From Vulcanisaeta distributa JCM 11213 (GTDB lineage Archaea > Thermoproteota > Thermoprotei > Thermoproteales > Thermocladiaceae), in NCBI GenBank assembly GCA_001316125.1, contig BBCS01000001.1:1-64000 (forward strand): DNA of 64,000 nt. Direction: 5' to 3'. Both the position numbers and the translations under genes were made by a program. Shown here one piece after another: positions 19,358 to 29,803 of the stretch; within the stretch, counting starts at the first letter, position 1; every line of letters begins with the position of its first letter. Under the pieces are notes generated by a model. That model saw only the letters and a program-made list of their open reading frames with translations. It was not told the DNA's origin and did not search any database.

Positions 19358-19804
19358 GTGGGTATGCCTGAGGAGAGTGAGAATGTGGTTGTTTACATAG
19401 AGAATGAGAACATAGCCAATAAGGAAATTGTTAAGTCAAGTCTTACAGATACTGTGAAGAATTACGTGAAGAAGCTATTAGATAAGTGGAACCCGGAAGA
19501 GTCAGACTTCATAGTCCTTAAGGTGCCTCAGACGGTGAGCCTAGATCTACCATTAAGTAAGGAGCTTTATAAGAGGGTTGAGAAGTACGGTGTTAAGAGG
19601 GTTGGTAATAAGGCCGAGGTTGAAATACCAACATACGAAATAATATATAGTAATAGGTGGATGGGTGAGGACATGGAGGCCGATAGGTTCGTCGTAATAA
19701 TGCCTTACATAAATGATGATGTCATAAACCAGGTAGTGAACAACATATTGTCATCATTAACGCCGGAGGGCGAGGGAGAGGGTGAGGAGTTATTTGAGGA
19801 GTAA
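19358..19804 (+). CDS. Conserved hypothetical acidic protein
   Basis: A 148-residue (146 from the ATG at 19364) soluble protein with an acidic C-terminus (GEGEGEELFEE). It alternates strands and helices, with a stretch SDFIVLKVPQTVSLDLP and FVVIMPYINDDVINQV, and has no motif I can name. It is well expressed-looking (a TATA-like TTAAGCTTTATTAA about 30 nt upstream) and convergent with the DNA polymerase gene, which may be coincidence. Confidence 0.55.
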   Translation: MGMPEESENVVVYIENENIANKEIVKSSLTDTVKNYVKKLLDKWNPEESDFIVLKVPQTVSLDLPLSKELYKRVEKYGVKRVGNKAEVEIPTYEIIYSNRWMGEDMEADRFVVIMPYINDDVINQVVNNILSSLTPEGEGEGEELFEE

Positions 19805-19826
19805 TTTTTCACACTTACATAAATTA

Positions 19827-22462
19827 TCATGAGTAATTATCTATTATTGACGAGCCCATTATGCTTTCAAACTCAATCCCAAATGCATCAAGGACCTGCT
19901 CTAGCGACGTCCTTAGATACTCAATGTACTTATTGGGGGGGTCTATCTCGTCAATCCTAGCCAGTTGTATCGGCCTAACTCCCTCCTTACCCGTGGTCTT
20001 CACATAAATTATTATATCGCCAGGTCTCACGTTATAACCAAGATTCTTTAACTGCAGCGCTGCCTTAACGTGCTGTGGTGTGTTTTTCGTATACGATTCA
20101 AGGGGGCTTGGTCAACGCCGTCCTTATTGCTAATTTATTGAGCGGTATTTCCTTCCTCTGCAACTTCCTATAGTAATCCCTGACCTTATCCCTAACCTCC
20201 TCAACAACCTTACCAACATCCTCGAGCCCCCGGATATCGGAGAGCAGACCCACAACCTCATTAAAGGCCTCCTTAGCGAAGTCGGGCGTGTTCCTCTTCT
20301 TACCGACCAATCCCTTTATGTCTAATTCACCATTCTGTAGTATACCGACGTAATTCTTCTTCCTACCGCTCATGGCAACCAGCTTATAGACTTTGTCAAG
20401 CTCAATCTCAATACCAAACTCCTTATCCACCCACTCAATCAATTCCTTGAGCTTACTCTCATCAGGATTCCATATGAATAGGCTATCGGTATCGCCATAG
20501 ATAGGCACCAACAAGCTCAAGCGCCTTCAACACAGTCCTAGATAGCACGTATCTGGCCAGGGCAGTCGTTAATTCAGCGGCAGGTGGACAATATAACTGA
20601 AATACCTCAGCTCCCAATACACCATATGATGCGTTAATGAATACCTTGAGGGCGCTCTGTACAACATTGTAATAGCTCCTTAGTAATTCACTGGGTGCGG
20701 TCTTAGCTAACTTCTTATATACGTAAGCCCTTAAGTCCCTGAGCAGGCCTACGATTAATGCAGTCAGTCCCCCCCTCCTATCATTACACACCCAGTGAGG
20801 TAGCTCCGGTATTGGCTTATTGCTCTGTTCCTTCTCGCTTGGGCATTTAACGGTTTCGTATGATATATTCCAACGCTTTATCACAGATGGGTACATACTT
20901 GCGAAGTCAAGTACGTAGACATTCGGGAATATACCAGGCATGGGTTCGAGGACTATGGCACCTGCGTACTTCTTACCCTTAATAATTGCCTTAGTTGCTA
21001 CATCGCCCTTAGCCTTAACAATATCCTCCTTCTCAGGTATTAACCAACCTCTCCTCCTATGCTCGTAATACAGCATATTCCTAATCCACGCAGATATTTG
21101 GCTTCTAACCAGGTCATCAGGTGGTGTCTTGGATATTCTAGACATTAGTACTATTAATCTCAGTACCAGGTTGTTATCATACGTAGTCAGATAAAGCCCT
21201 AGGAACGCATCCCTAAAGTTATAATTAATTAATTCGACATAGTTCATTTGGGATACAGGCTTATCCCTGCTCAACTTAGACATGCCTATTATCGCATGGG
21301 CTATGGTATCCAGTGTCCTATCCATACCCCCCCTGTACTTACCACCAAAGGCGTAAACCTCGATGGCCCTAATATTAAAGAACTTGTAAAGGTCGAGGTG
21401 TATTCCAAGGGCTATGGAGGCTTCATTTCTCCTCAGGACTATTGGTATCTCTTCCTTCTTAAAACCAAGCTTTAAAGCCCTGTGGTAGATGTAGGGTAGG
21501 TCGAAGTTATCGCCATTAAATGTAATTAATATTGGATATTGCAGAATTATCGAGAATAACTCCTTCAGCATATCATACTCACTATCAAAAAACTCCACCT
21601 CAACATCATCATACATGAGATTCTCAAGGTCCTCCAGCTTTAATTCCATGTCAGGTCTCCTGAGGACCAACACCTTCTTTAAACCATCACTACCTGCAAG
21701 CCCTATCGATATGATCTCATAATTAGCCTCCTTAGGATTCGGCACTCTATTCTCCTGTGGGGTGAACACCTCAATATCGAGAGACAGCCTCTTAATGTTT
21801 GGTACAGGAGCTTGAAACAGCGGTATCCACCTCCTTGCCTCCTCAAGGAATTCCTTATCATCGGCATACAACTTATTTATGAAGTCCTCAATCTCAGCAG
21901 GCACCTCAATGGGTACCTGGACTAATTTGCCATCCTCGACTCTGTAAAACATGCCGGGTATGATTTCGTTATCATAAATGTAGCATAGGTGGTACCTTAT
22001 CCTCGACTCCCAGGTCTTTGAAAGCAGCTCTCTTATTGAGTCAGACCTGCCTCCAATGCTTAGTGGGTCCTTAGCATTTATTTTTGTGAGTATTATCTTC
22101 TTATCACTCAGCGGATCATACTTCTCCACAGCCTCTATATGGCTGAATCCTGGGTGTAGGATGACCTTCGTGAACTTTGCAATTAGTTCTTCAGGCTTTA
22201 CATTAGTTAGTAGGTAAGGTTTATGCCCAGTGTTATCGTACCAAAAATAAACCCTATCATTAACTGGGTCGTAAAGCTTAACGAGGGCTTTACCAGCCTT
22301 ACCGTCATAAGTCACGGTAAGTACTATTGACGGAGGTGTATTCTGCGGTGTCTCAGCCTTTATTGTTATCTCCTCCTCTTCCTCCTCCTCACGCTCCTCA
22401 AACTCCTCCTCTTCAAACTCTTCCTCCTCTTCATCCTCCTCCCTATACTCCTTACCTCTCAT
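19827..22462 (-). CDS. polB1: Family B DNA polymerase with Glu-rich N-terminal extension (frameshifted near the 3' end)
   Basis: A replicative-type polymerase. It shows Exo I LSLDIEVFTP (near residue 225), Exo II TFNGDNFDLPY, motif A LDFASMYPSVIKRW, motif B KVFINASYGVLG and motif C IYGDTDSLF. The frame breaks between motif B and C at about 20500, and at five C at 20102-20106 (four give TKPLESYTKN). Beyond that lies VRPGDIIIYVKTTG to the stop. In-frame sevens add residues at DPPNKY and RRGGLTAL. The first 31 residues contain about 21 Glu, an extension not found in most PolB1 enzymes. The merged protein is about 870 residues. Confidence 0.93.
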
Positions 22463-22586
22463 TTCTCAGCAATATAGCTATAATAACTGACTTATTAAGT
22501 CGCTGCTCTCCCTGCCTTAAGTACTACGGCATTCGCATCCACATGTGAGTAGAATTATTAAGTAAGGTGTGTTGGTTAATCGAGCA

Positions 22587-23346
22587 ATGAGTAGGTATTT
22601 AGGTGATGTTGTTTGGCCCACGATACTCCTAATAGCAATAGTGATCCCTGTATTCATCACTTATGAACCATACATATCAACAAACACTCACTATAACATC
22701 GCATCATCAATAACACAAACCCTTAGCAATGCTGTTAAAAACCCAATTAACGCATTATCAACATACTTCCTTGGAGACCTCGCTCCATACCTGTACGTAG
22801 TGATTGCGGCCTTACTCATTCTCAATAGGCGAAAAATCCATGAATTACATAATGAGTTAGGTTTGTCCTGGAAGCCGCTATTTGGTAGGTTATCAATACC
22901 CATAATTATTGCTTTAGCGTTTATATGGTTCTTAATTAGCGGCTTGATACCCTTAATGATTCCTATACCCCCCCAATTATCTCTAACGAACATACTCCTC
23001 CTCATATACACGTTATACCCAATAGCCATTAGTGAGGAAATGGTATTTAGAGGCTTCATGCTCAGTAGGTTATTACCGAGGAACAGCCCCCCCATTAATG
23101 CTATCACGGCAATGCCTGCAGTAATTATAGACGCTATTTACTTTACCATGCACACGTGCCGTTTACCTAGCAGTTTACGGCATAAATAACTTAATCCCAT
23201 TAATCTATACGCTCGCTTACATATTCGTTTATGGGTTAATTTCGGGCGTTATATTTATATCAACGAGGAATGTAATACCTGACATAATTATTCACTGGAT
23301 TAATGATTACCTATCAATAATCACCGTGATTTACCTAATGCATTAA
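22587..23346 (+). CDS. CPBP-family intramembrane protease (frameshifted)
   Basis: A multi-pass membrane protein with the CPBP (Abi) signatures: the double Glu in AISEEMVFRGFML, a first His in YFTMH, and a last motif IIIHWINDYLS. Such proteins cleave or retain CAAX-like or membrane substrates; in prokaryotes the substrates are mostly unknown. One base is missing near 23155, after which the frame continues AVYLAVYGINNLIPLIYTL to the TAA at 23344-23346. Two sevens add a Pro (IPPQL, NSPPIN). The 3' end overlaps the next, convergent gene by about 25 nt. Confidence 0.75.
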
Positions 23347-24040
23347 TAATAGCATCGCACATCGCGCTCGAGATTCTCATTGCAGCTTCTTTATAGTCCT
23401 CAAGATCTATCAACTCCTCAGGCTTTGAGGATACGGGTAATGAATTTATAACTATGAACGGTACACCTAACTTACTGATTTTCCTCTCAAAGCCCCCCCT
23501 GAGCATCCTATTTTCATGCGTTCCACCATAAGCATTATTGAGTATTACGAGCATAGGCTTCCTACCATACCTAATAAGTAAGTCGATGTGGGACTTAAGC
23601 CTAAGCATTGCGCCTTCGATTCCATCAAAATTCGCAGAAGCTATTAATACTACGTCGGTATTTACCTGCCTTATGAAGTCCAGTGTAGATGAGAATCCAC
23701 GCTTATACCTCCTAGCCGAGCCTGTTAAAAGCCCCCCCATAACACCTTCAATGATGAGCACGTCTAACCCAATGCCCTTAACGGCATTTAACACCTCCCG
23801 CCAATTAACCCAACCAAGTGACTTACTACCCCCCCATCTTAACCTTATGCTCATCCAGGGTTTAAGAGGTCTATTGAGTATGTAAAGGCTTGGATGTAAA
23901 TCCCTAATGTCGCCAGCCAGTTTGGCAATACCCACGTAATAACCAGCCTTACTAAGGCAGTAGACTAATGCACTTGATATTAGCGTCTTACCCTCCCCCC
24001 CAGTCATGGTAGACGTTACGGTAATGACCCTCATACTCAC
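23321..24040 (-). CDS. CobB/BioD-like P-loop protein, ATPase half of a split amidotransferase pair
   Basis: The N-terminus has a P-loop of the dethiobiotin synthase/cobyrinic acid diamide synthase class: TSTMTGGEGKTLISSAL, in which a run of seven adds the second Gly. This is followed by LIIEGVMGGLLTG and VLIASANFDGIEGAML, typical of the ligase domain. It overlaps the glutaminase-like gene upstream by four bases (ATGA). Five G/C sevens lie in this 720-nt gene, all in frame. Together the pair resembles a split CobB or CobQ, but no other cobamide genes are nearby, so the substrate is open. Confidence 0.65.
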   Translation of the reverse strand: MSMRVITVTSTMTGGEGKTLISSALVYCLSKAGYYVGIAKLAGDIRDLHPSLYILNRPLKPWMSIRLRWGGSKSLGWVNWREVLNAVKGIGLDVLIIEGVMGGLLTGSARRYKRGFSSTLDFIRQVNTDVVLIASANFDGIEGAMLRLKSHIDLLIRYGRKPMLVILNNAYGGTHENRMLRGGFERKISKLGVPFIVINSLPVSSKPEELIDLEDYKEAAMRISSAMCDAIINALGKSR

Positions 24041-24753
24041 CTCAGGATTACCACCCCTCTACTTACCCAATCACTTTCACGATAACTTCTGTAGTAACTT
24101 GCAATTTCATTTTCGTTAACAATCCCAACCTCATGAAGTATATTCCTCATTATTGGAGATTTGTGTCCAAGTATTCCATGAACCATTGTTCCAAACACAT
24201 TGTATTTACGTGACATAACAAGTGTGGGTGCATTGATATTCTCATTCCTATAATTATGCCTAGATATATATGACATCCCAACAATCTGAACATTATCTGA
24301 TAAGATATTCATCCTACCATACGTATGAGCCTGCCAACCAATTAATTCAAAACCCACGAGATTCCTGGTCGCCCAACTCTCGCCAATTATCTTAACCCTC
24401 ACAGGCCCCCCCGTAACAATCAATGGTTCAAAGGCTATGTCTAAAATGCCGAGTCCCCCCCTGGAATATCCAGGCAACCCCCCCTTAACATTTAAGTTAA
24501 CAGCTCTCGACAGTAATTGAGTACCTGAACAAACACCTACAGTAAAACCGCCTCTCTCAATGTATTCCCAAATCTCCTTCTCAATCCAACTATAACGCTG
24601 CAGTACCTGAGACTCCACCAAGGTTCCAGGAGGTAGTATTAATAGGTCGAGGTCCTTTATTATGCCTGGTTCATTAATACGTATATTAAATGGTAGTTCC
24701 TCATAATAAGGCATCGCACCCCCCCTAACACTTAATACGCCAATCCTTTTCAT
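24037..24753 (-). CDS. CobQ/GATase_3-like glutamine amidotransferase half
   Basis: A class I glutamine amidotransferase-like domain of the CobQ type: nucleophile Cys in GVCSGTQLLS and the His in GTMVHGILGH, with the core preceded by DLLILPPGTLVES. It would deliver ammonia to the adjacent P-loop ligase. Four sevens (24406, 24455, 24478, 24719) are in frame and make GG or PV-G pairs. Alternatives are an amidotransferase of cell-wall type (GatD-like), unlikely in a crenarchaeon, or a coenzyme ligase. The missing third member of the usual triad (Glu) cannot be checked by eye. Confidence 0.65.
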   Translation of the reverse strand: MKRIGVLSVRGGAMPYYEELPFNIRINEPGIIKDLDLLILPPGTLVESQVLQRYSWIEKEIWEYIERGGFTVGVCSGTQLLSRAVNLNVKGGLPGYSRGGLGILDIAFEPLIVTGGPVRVKIIGESWATRNLVGFELIGWQAHTYGRMNILSDNVQIVGMSYISRHNYRNENINAPTLVMSRKYNVFGTMVHGILGHKSPIMRNILHEVGIVNENEIASYYRSYRESDWVSRGVVILR

Positions 24754-24764
24754 GACACATCACT

Positions 24765-25208
24765 TTAAGAAATCACCACAGCATCAATTCCATTACTCAC
24801 TAAGGTTGATACGGTATTGGCATTATCATCGAAGTGCACGAGAATCTCATACCTCCTCATTATATTCTTAATAATCCACGATTTATAGATTGGGTCAGGT
24901 TGAGTATTATTATCGGGCCTCATAAATAACTCGTCAAATTCCTTCACACCAAAACTCCGTAGTTGACTTATTGTGCATTCCCTCATTGACTCCCTCCTAC
25001 CCGTCACTATTATTATGCCAAAACCCCTATCCCTTAATAACTTAAGGAGACTTATGTTTCTTGGTTTAGGACTATCCATAAACAATTTATTACAATCAAG
25101 GAAGCAATCCCAGTCAACTTCATTATTAGGCTTAAGGCACAATCTTAATCTATTTTCCGAATCAACAAGGACTCCATCTATATCGAAGGACACGTACTTA
25201 ATGCCCAT
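24765..25208 (-). CDS. HAD-superfamily phosphatase, short acid-phosphatase type
   Basis: The start at 25208 (MGIKYVSFDIDG) puts the nucleophile Asp at the usual position: DIDGVLVDSE, then IIIVTGRRES (motif II) and VHFDDNAN (motif IV). The cap is small. The substrate is unknown; related proteins act on sugar phosphates or nucleotides. A longer start at 25226 overlaps the aconitase X gene by eight bases. It is part of a same-strand run of four genes from 26416 down to 23321. Confidence 0.7.
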   Translation of the reverse strand: MGIKYVSFDIDGVLVDSENRLRLCLKPNNEVDWDCFLDCNKLFMDSPKPRNISLLKLLRDRGFGIIIVTGRRESMRECTISQLRSFGVKEFDELFMRPDNNTQPDPIYKSWIIKNIMRRYEILVHFDDNANTVSTLVSNGIDAVVIS

Positions 25209-25218
25209 CACCCCCCCA

Positions 25219-26416
25219 CTAATCATCGAATGCTAAGTCCAGGCACTCAATACCATCACAACTTATATAGTTAATGCCAACCATCTTAGGCAGGTAATAC
25301 ATCTGCTTAACTGACTCGGTGGCTACGATATTAACCCTAACGCTCTTAAGGAATGGTGATACTACTGGGCATGTAGTTAATACTAGGTGTATATTAGAGT
25401 CCTTAAGCATATTAATGATGCCCTGGCTTAGGGAATTAATTACGAAGGGAGTTGTGGCTATGTAAATGGGCTTCTTAGCCCTCTTAAATCCCCTATTCCT
25501 CACGTAATTAACCACTGACAGGACTTCATCAATTCCGTAATGAGGACACCCGAGGAATACCGCATCAAAGTTACGTGCCTGAGTTTTAGCATCTTTAATA
25601 ATGTCATTAATATCAATATCTATTACCTCAGGCCTACTCATCATTGCAAAATACTCCATATAGTTTGGTGTTATTCCGTCAATAACAATGAATGCATGGG
25701 GGGTGAGTATGTAGCGTAACTAGCTAGTAATTGCTTAATTACGGCATTGCCACCAAGTTTGGCCACGAGGTATGGCTTCCCATCACTGACAGACTCTGCA
25801 ATCCTTTTGCCTAGGAGCCCAGCGATTAATGGGTCAGTGATTGGTTGGTTTCCCTTAACCCTAACAATGTGTGTTGGCGTTCTACCATTTATCGTATAAA
25901 GTCCGTACCTCGGTACTTTACCAACCAATGCTGATAACACCACAAAGGGTCCCGGTAACTTCTCAGTCCATGCGTCGTAGATGGCATTTACGTAAGCTAC
26001 GGCGTTCGATTCAGCCCATGCGTGGTAAGTTCTCGGTCTAATCCGTAGGTACTCATATGGGGTGCACGTGAGCATAGGCTGGCGCCCATACTCTTTAACG
26101 CATTTATTATTCTCCATTGTTTATCGATGAATTCTTTATCTATTCCCCCCCAATCATTAAGTATATCAATGCCCACGGGGTTAACCGTTGTAAATACACG
26201 AAATCTAGCATTAGACTTGGCTAAGTCCTCTAAGTACTCAAGGCCTGGATCACCTATTGTTAAGTAGGAAACACCTGCAATGTGCGCCGTCTCTATATCG
26301 AGCAACTTATCGGCCTTGAGTACATCGCCAACCCTAACTATTACCTGCATTGCCCTTGCAATGGCATCTCCATAGTCACCACGAAGCATTGCCTCCTCAT
26401 ACCTGCTAAGGTACAT
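25219..26416 (-). CDS. Aconitase X, phosphomevalonate dehydratase large subunit-like (frameshifted)
   Basis: Recognisable AcnX stretches are TVNPVGIDI, LTCTPYEYL, TYHAWAESNAVAYVNAIYDA and VFLGCPHYGIDEV, with cysteines suited to an iron-sulfur cluster. In archaea the large subunit of mevalonate-5-phosphate dehydratase belongs here and serves the modified mevalonate pathway to archaeal lipids. The frame breaks near 26060 (one base missing) and at six C at 25688-25693 (four restore SPHAFIVIDGITPNY). The merged length is about 395 residues. The small DUF126 subunit is not visible nearby, so hydroxyproline dehydratase-type functions remain possible. Confidence 0.8.
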
Positions 26417-26482
26417 TCAGCGCCTTAGAGGTTGTGGAGAAAATAAATCTTATTAAATTGATTATATTACACGAACTCGGTA

Positions 26483-27248
26483 ATGCCCAATAATAAAATT
26501 AACATATTTAGGAATGTTTCAGCGTTATTTACTGATTATGATGGAACAATAGCGCCGATAGACGTTGCCAGGAACCTGAGTAAACCTCCCGAACCTATTT
26601 ATGAGAAATTACGTGAAATAAGCATGTACATACCAATAGCTGTAGTAAGCACGAAGGATTGTGACTTTTTAATACCGAGGACGGGGTTTGCCAGGGCATG
26701 GTCGTGCACGAATGGTCTTGAGATAAGGGTTGATGGCAATCGTTATATACATGAGGATTTACCTAAGTGGCAGGATAAATTTATGTTCATAATTAATTAT
26801 ATGAACGGCATTAATGAATTAAGGAATGTATACATAGAGATTAAGCATGTTGGTGATTTAATTGGTGGATTAGGAGTTGATTGGAGAGCCAGAGGCTCAA
26901 TAAATATGGAGGTTCTAAATCGTATTATTAAATTGGCTAATGAATTGGGGCTCATTGTCATCAGGTATAGGGGGTCATCCGTTCATAGATATATACCCAG
27001 GTATTCAAGTTGATAAGGGTTATGCTGTATCACGGCTTAGGGAGCTCATGGGCATAAAGGGACCAATAATGTATATGGGTGATTCAGAGAATGACATTCC
27101 TGCCATGAAGGTTGTTGAGTACCCTATTGGTATTAGGCATAGATATAATGAGGGCCTTGATCTGCCAGTGCTGTTATGGGTTCGTGAGGAGGAATTACCA
27201 GTTTTCCTGGGTGATTTACTTTCAATTTTAAAGTCCAAGGTTCATTAA
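26483..27248 (+). CDS. HAD-superfamily phosphatase, trehalose/sucrose-phosphatase-like (frameshifted)
   Basis: The N-terminus has the nucleophile loop LFTDYDGTIAPI; the C-terminus has YMGDSENDIPAMK, the acidic motif of the Cof/OtsB group. Between them is a C2-type cap. The five-G run at 26970-26974 shifts the frame; with four Gs it reads RYRGHPFIDIYPGIQVDKGYA. The expected product is a sugar-phosphate phosphatase of about 254 residues. A role in compatible-solute synthesis would be inference only, because no synthase lies beside it. Confidence 0.75.
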
Positions 27249-27368
27249 CTTCCGCAGTCGAATTAACCTACTTAATCGCCGCAACTTAACCTCATAGTTA
27301 ATGCTCACTTTTAAATCAATTCTAAGAGAATTCATGACCCTAGACTCAGCAATGCTCTCTACATTCAT
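27228..27368 (-). CDS. Possible small basic protein
   Basis: A 46-codon frame starting MNVESIAESRVMNSLRIDL is rich in Arg, Lys and Leu. A TATA-like GGTTTTTAATA lies about 25 nt before it. It overlaps the 3' end of the convergent phosphatase gene by about 20 nt. No family is recognised, and it may be only the tail of an untranslated region of tiaS. Confidence 0.25.
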   Translation of the reverse strand: MNVESIAESRVMNSLRIDLKVSINYEVKLRRLSRLIRLRKLMNLGL

Positions 27369-27420
27369 AGGCTTCTTGAATGCCGTAATTAGATGTATTA
27401 AAAACCTTTCTCTATAGTAA

Positions 27421-28706
27421 TCAATAAACCCATAGAAATGGTTTAGGCATATAGAGTGCAAGACCCTCAAGACCAACCCTCTCGCTAGGCTTCATTAAAT
27501 GCCTATACTCACTAGCCCTGGGATTTACTAAGAACCACCTATTTCTCGGCACTAACACCCTGGGTAACCTATCCTGAAAACCACACCGCTTACACCTTAA
27601 TATGCCTGACCTACCCACTGACTCCATGGGTCCACCACACACGGGACACCTCGGATTCCTCACCTCAGCATACCTATCATGAAGAACCCTCATACCCTCT
27701 ATGTAAAGGCTGAAATCACCATTTAACTTAACACCACCCCCCCACGCCTGAACAACGCAACCAACGCAATTATCTAATTCCCTAGAAACCCCCCCCAGGT
27801 GCCTATATGCCACTGCTTTTCGATTATTATCAAAGGCAATGAGCGCATGCCCCCCCTATCATTAAATACCACATTCGTGATAGTACCCACGAGATCGACA
27901 TTCCTATATGGTATGAATTCGCTCATGCGTGATCTATGATCGTTAGTTCCCTGGTTTGTTATATAAATGATCCAACCAATGGCATTATATTTATTGGCTA
28001 AGTAATTGCCCATGGCAAGTACATGATATGGTGAATCACCCCCCCTAACGCCGAAGAGCACGGGGTCAGGCCCGTGGGGGGGCTCAATGAGCACTTGGTT
28101 GTCGTATATATTTAAAAATGTGAAGTGACTTGTTGTATCATCCCAGAGCCTTACATCATTAGGTTCAATGATAGGTCTCTCCTCATCCTCAGGCCTGTAT
28201 GCAATGAACTCGAATGTAGCATCAATCGGAATAAATCCTAAAGACGCTAATGCCCCCCCTATGACACCTCTACCGCCCACGAGCTTGGCATTAACCTTAT
28301 CAGCAACTTTACGTGCGAGGTCTAGCGTAACCACATCCCTAACACTTTTCCTATAAAACCAAAGTAACCTCTCGTTGATATTCGATAAGTCATTTATTAC
28401 CATATACGCAATTCCAGGGCTTGTCTTACCAACTCTCTTAACCATTTGGTCTATTAATGATTCCATCAACTCAATATAATTCGCGACCTCATCCTCAGAC
28501 GCAACATGTATGATTATTGATAGGGATGCATTACCTCTTGTCTTAAATGGTACGTAAGGATTCAGCCTCGTTAAACGTGGTAGTCCAACAACATTATTAA
28601 TCGAATCATCCTTAATTAGGTATTTTACGAATGAATACATGACATAGGTCGTGCACCCACCACCCTCCCAATCAGTATCATCAATACCAATCATTAAGTA
28701 AGGCAT
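27421..28706 (-). CDS. tiaS: tRNA(Ile2) 2-agmatinylcytidine synthetase (frameshifted)
   Basis: The enzyme attaches agmatine to the wobble cytidine of tRNA-Ile2 so that it reads AUA. The opening MIGIDDTDWEGGGCTTY is the family signature. The protein then runs through an OB domain (GCVVQAWGGGVKLNG) into a zinc ribbon, CPVCGG and CKRCGF. One A is missing near 27815: five As give IIEKAVAYRHLGG instead of a premature end. The run of eight at 27789 and sevens at 27737, 27850, 28039, 28066 and 28253 are otherwise in frame. The merged length of about 430 residues is normal. Confidence 0.9.
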
Positions 28707-28789
28707 TTTGCGATAAGTCCTATGGGGAATAATATAATTCCTTCCTCATTATACCCTGCTGAAATTATCTTAATTTAGGCGATGAAAGC

Positions 28790-28800
28790 CTTTTAAATTA
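28790..28800 (+). promoter_or_regulatory. TATA box for the PCNA gene
   Basis: CTTTTAAATTA lies 26-36 nt before the ATG at 28826. The spacing supports that ATG as the true start and so supports the acidic N-terminal tail being translated. Confidence 0.55.
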
Positions 28801-28825
28801 AAACTACAATTAGTATCAATCAATT

Positions 28826-29764
28826 ATGGTTGAGAGTGAGGAGCCTGAGAAGGAGGAACGTGAAGAAAGTGAGGAAGAAGAGGAGACCACTGAAGGTGAG
28901 GAAGCCGCGGAAGAGACAACGGAGGAGACAGAAGAGGTTGGCGGGGGGGAAGGCGTCGAGGAGGGTGGCGCAGGTGGTGTTGTTGAGACTGAGGAGTATT
29001 ACAGGATAATGTTTCCTAAGGGTAAGGAGTTTAGGTACGTATTTACGGCCTTAGCTAATTTACTTCAGGAGTCGAATCTCATCATTGATTCCGAGGGTAT
29101 TAAGATGAAGTCAATAGACCCGAGCAAGGTTTCTCTAGTGATACTGAACATACCCGGCTCAGGACTTGAGGAGTATACTGTGACGAAAGAGTTGAAAGTT
29201 GGGATAAGCTTTGACCTTGTTAAGAAGATTTTGAAGAGGGTTAAGGCTAGAGAGAAGGTTGAGCTTGGTGTTGATACGGCTAAGAATAGGTTCTTCATAA
29301 CTATATACACGAAGAAGGGCAGGGAGGGCGGTTTCTATAGGAGGTTTGGACTTCCAATAATTAACATTGCTGAGGAGGAGGTCCCTGAGCCAAAGCTTGA
29401 GTATCCTGTTAGGATTAGGATGGATATGGGAGTTTTTGTTGACGTATTAAGCGCGGCCAATGAGGTTTCCGATTCCGTGAGGTTTATAGCTAAGGAGGAC
29501 TCCTTCTCTATATTGGCTGAGGGTGAGGGTGGTAAGGCAATTGAGACAACTTACACAAGCAGTGATGAGGTCTTTTACGAATACTCAGTGCAGGGTTCCC
29601 ATGACTCAACGTACTCCATTGAATTATTACTTGACTTTATTAAACCCATGAAACAGATTAGTGAGACTGTGACGATAGAATTTGATAATAATAAGCCATT
29701 AAAATTAACGATGGACTTCGCGATCGGTTCCATTCAATTCTACCTAGCACCAAGGGTTGCCTAA
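28826..29764 (+). CDS. pcn: PCNA sliding clamp with a long acidic N-terminal extension
   Basis: The PCNA fold begins near residue 57 (YYRIMFPKGKEFRYVF) and continues through IIDSEGIKMKSIDPSKV, an interdomain loop around EEEVPEPKLEYP, and the C-terminal MDFAIGSIQFYLAPRV. It is about 255 residues in the core, the usual size. In front of it lies a tail of about 56 residues, more than half Glu, with Thr and Gly; one seven-G run (28943) sits inside it and makes a GGG stretch. Crenarchaea often form heterotrimeric clamps, so this may be one of two or three PCNA subunits. The DNA polymerase at 22.4 kb has a similar acidic start. Confidence 0.92.
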   Translation: MVESEEPEKEEREESEEEEETTEGEEAAEETTEETEEVGGGEGVEEGGAGGVVETEEYYRIMFPKGKEFRYVFTALANLLQESNLIIDSEGIKMKSIDPSKVSLVILNIPGSGLEEYTVTKELKVGISFDLVKKILKRVKAREKVELGVDTAKNRFFITIYTKKGREGGFYRRFGLPIINIAEEEVPEPKLEYPVRIRMDMGVFVDVLSAANEVSDSVRFIAKEDSFSILAEGEGGKAIETTYTSSDEVFYEYSVQGSHDSTYSIELLLDFIKPMKQISETVTIEFDNNKPLKLTMDFAIGSIQFYLAPRVA

Positions 29765-29803
29765 TATATCTCAAATTAAGCGTTCTCTTATCCATTATCT
29801 TAA

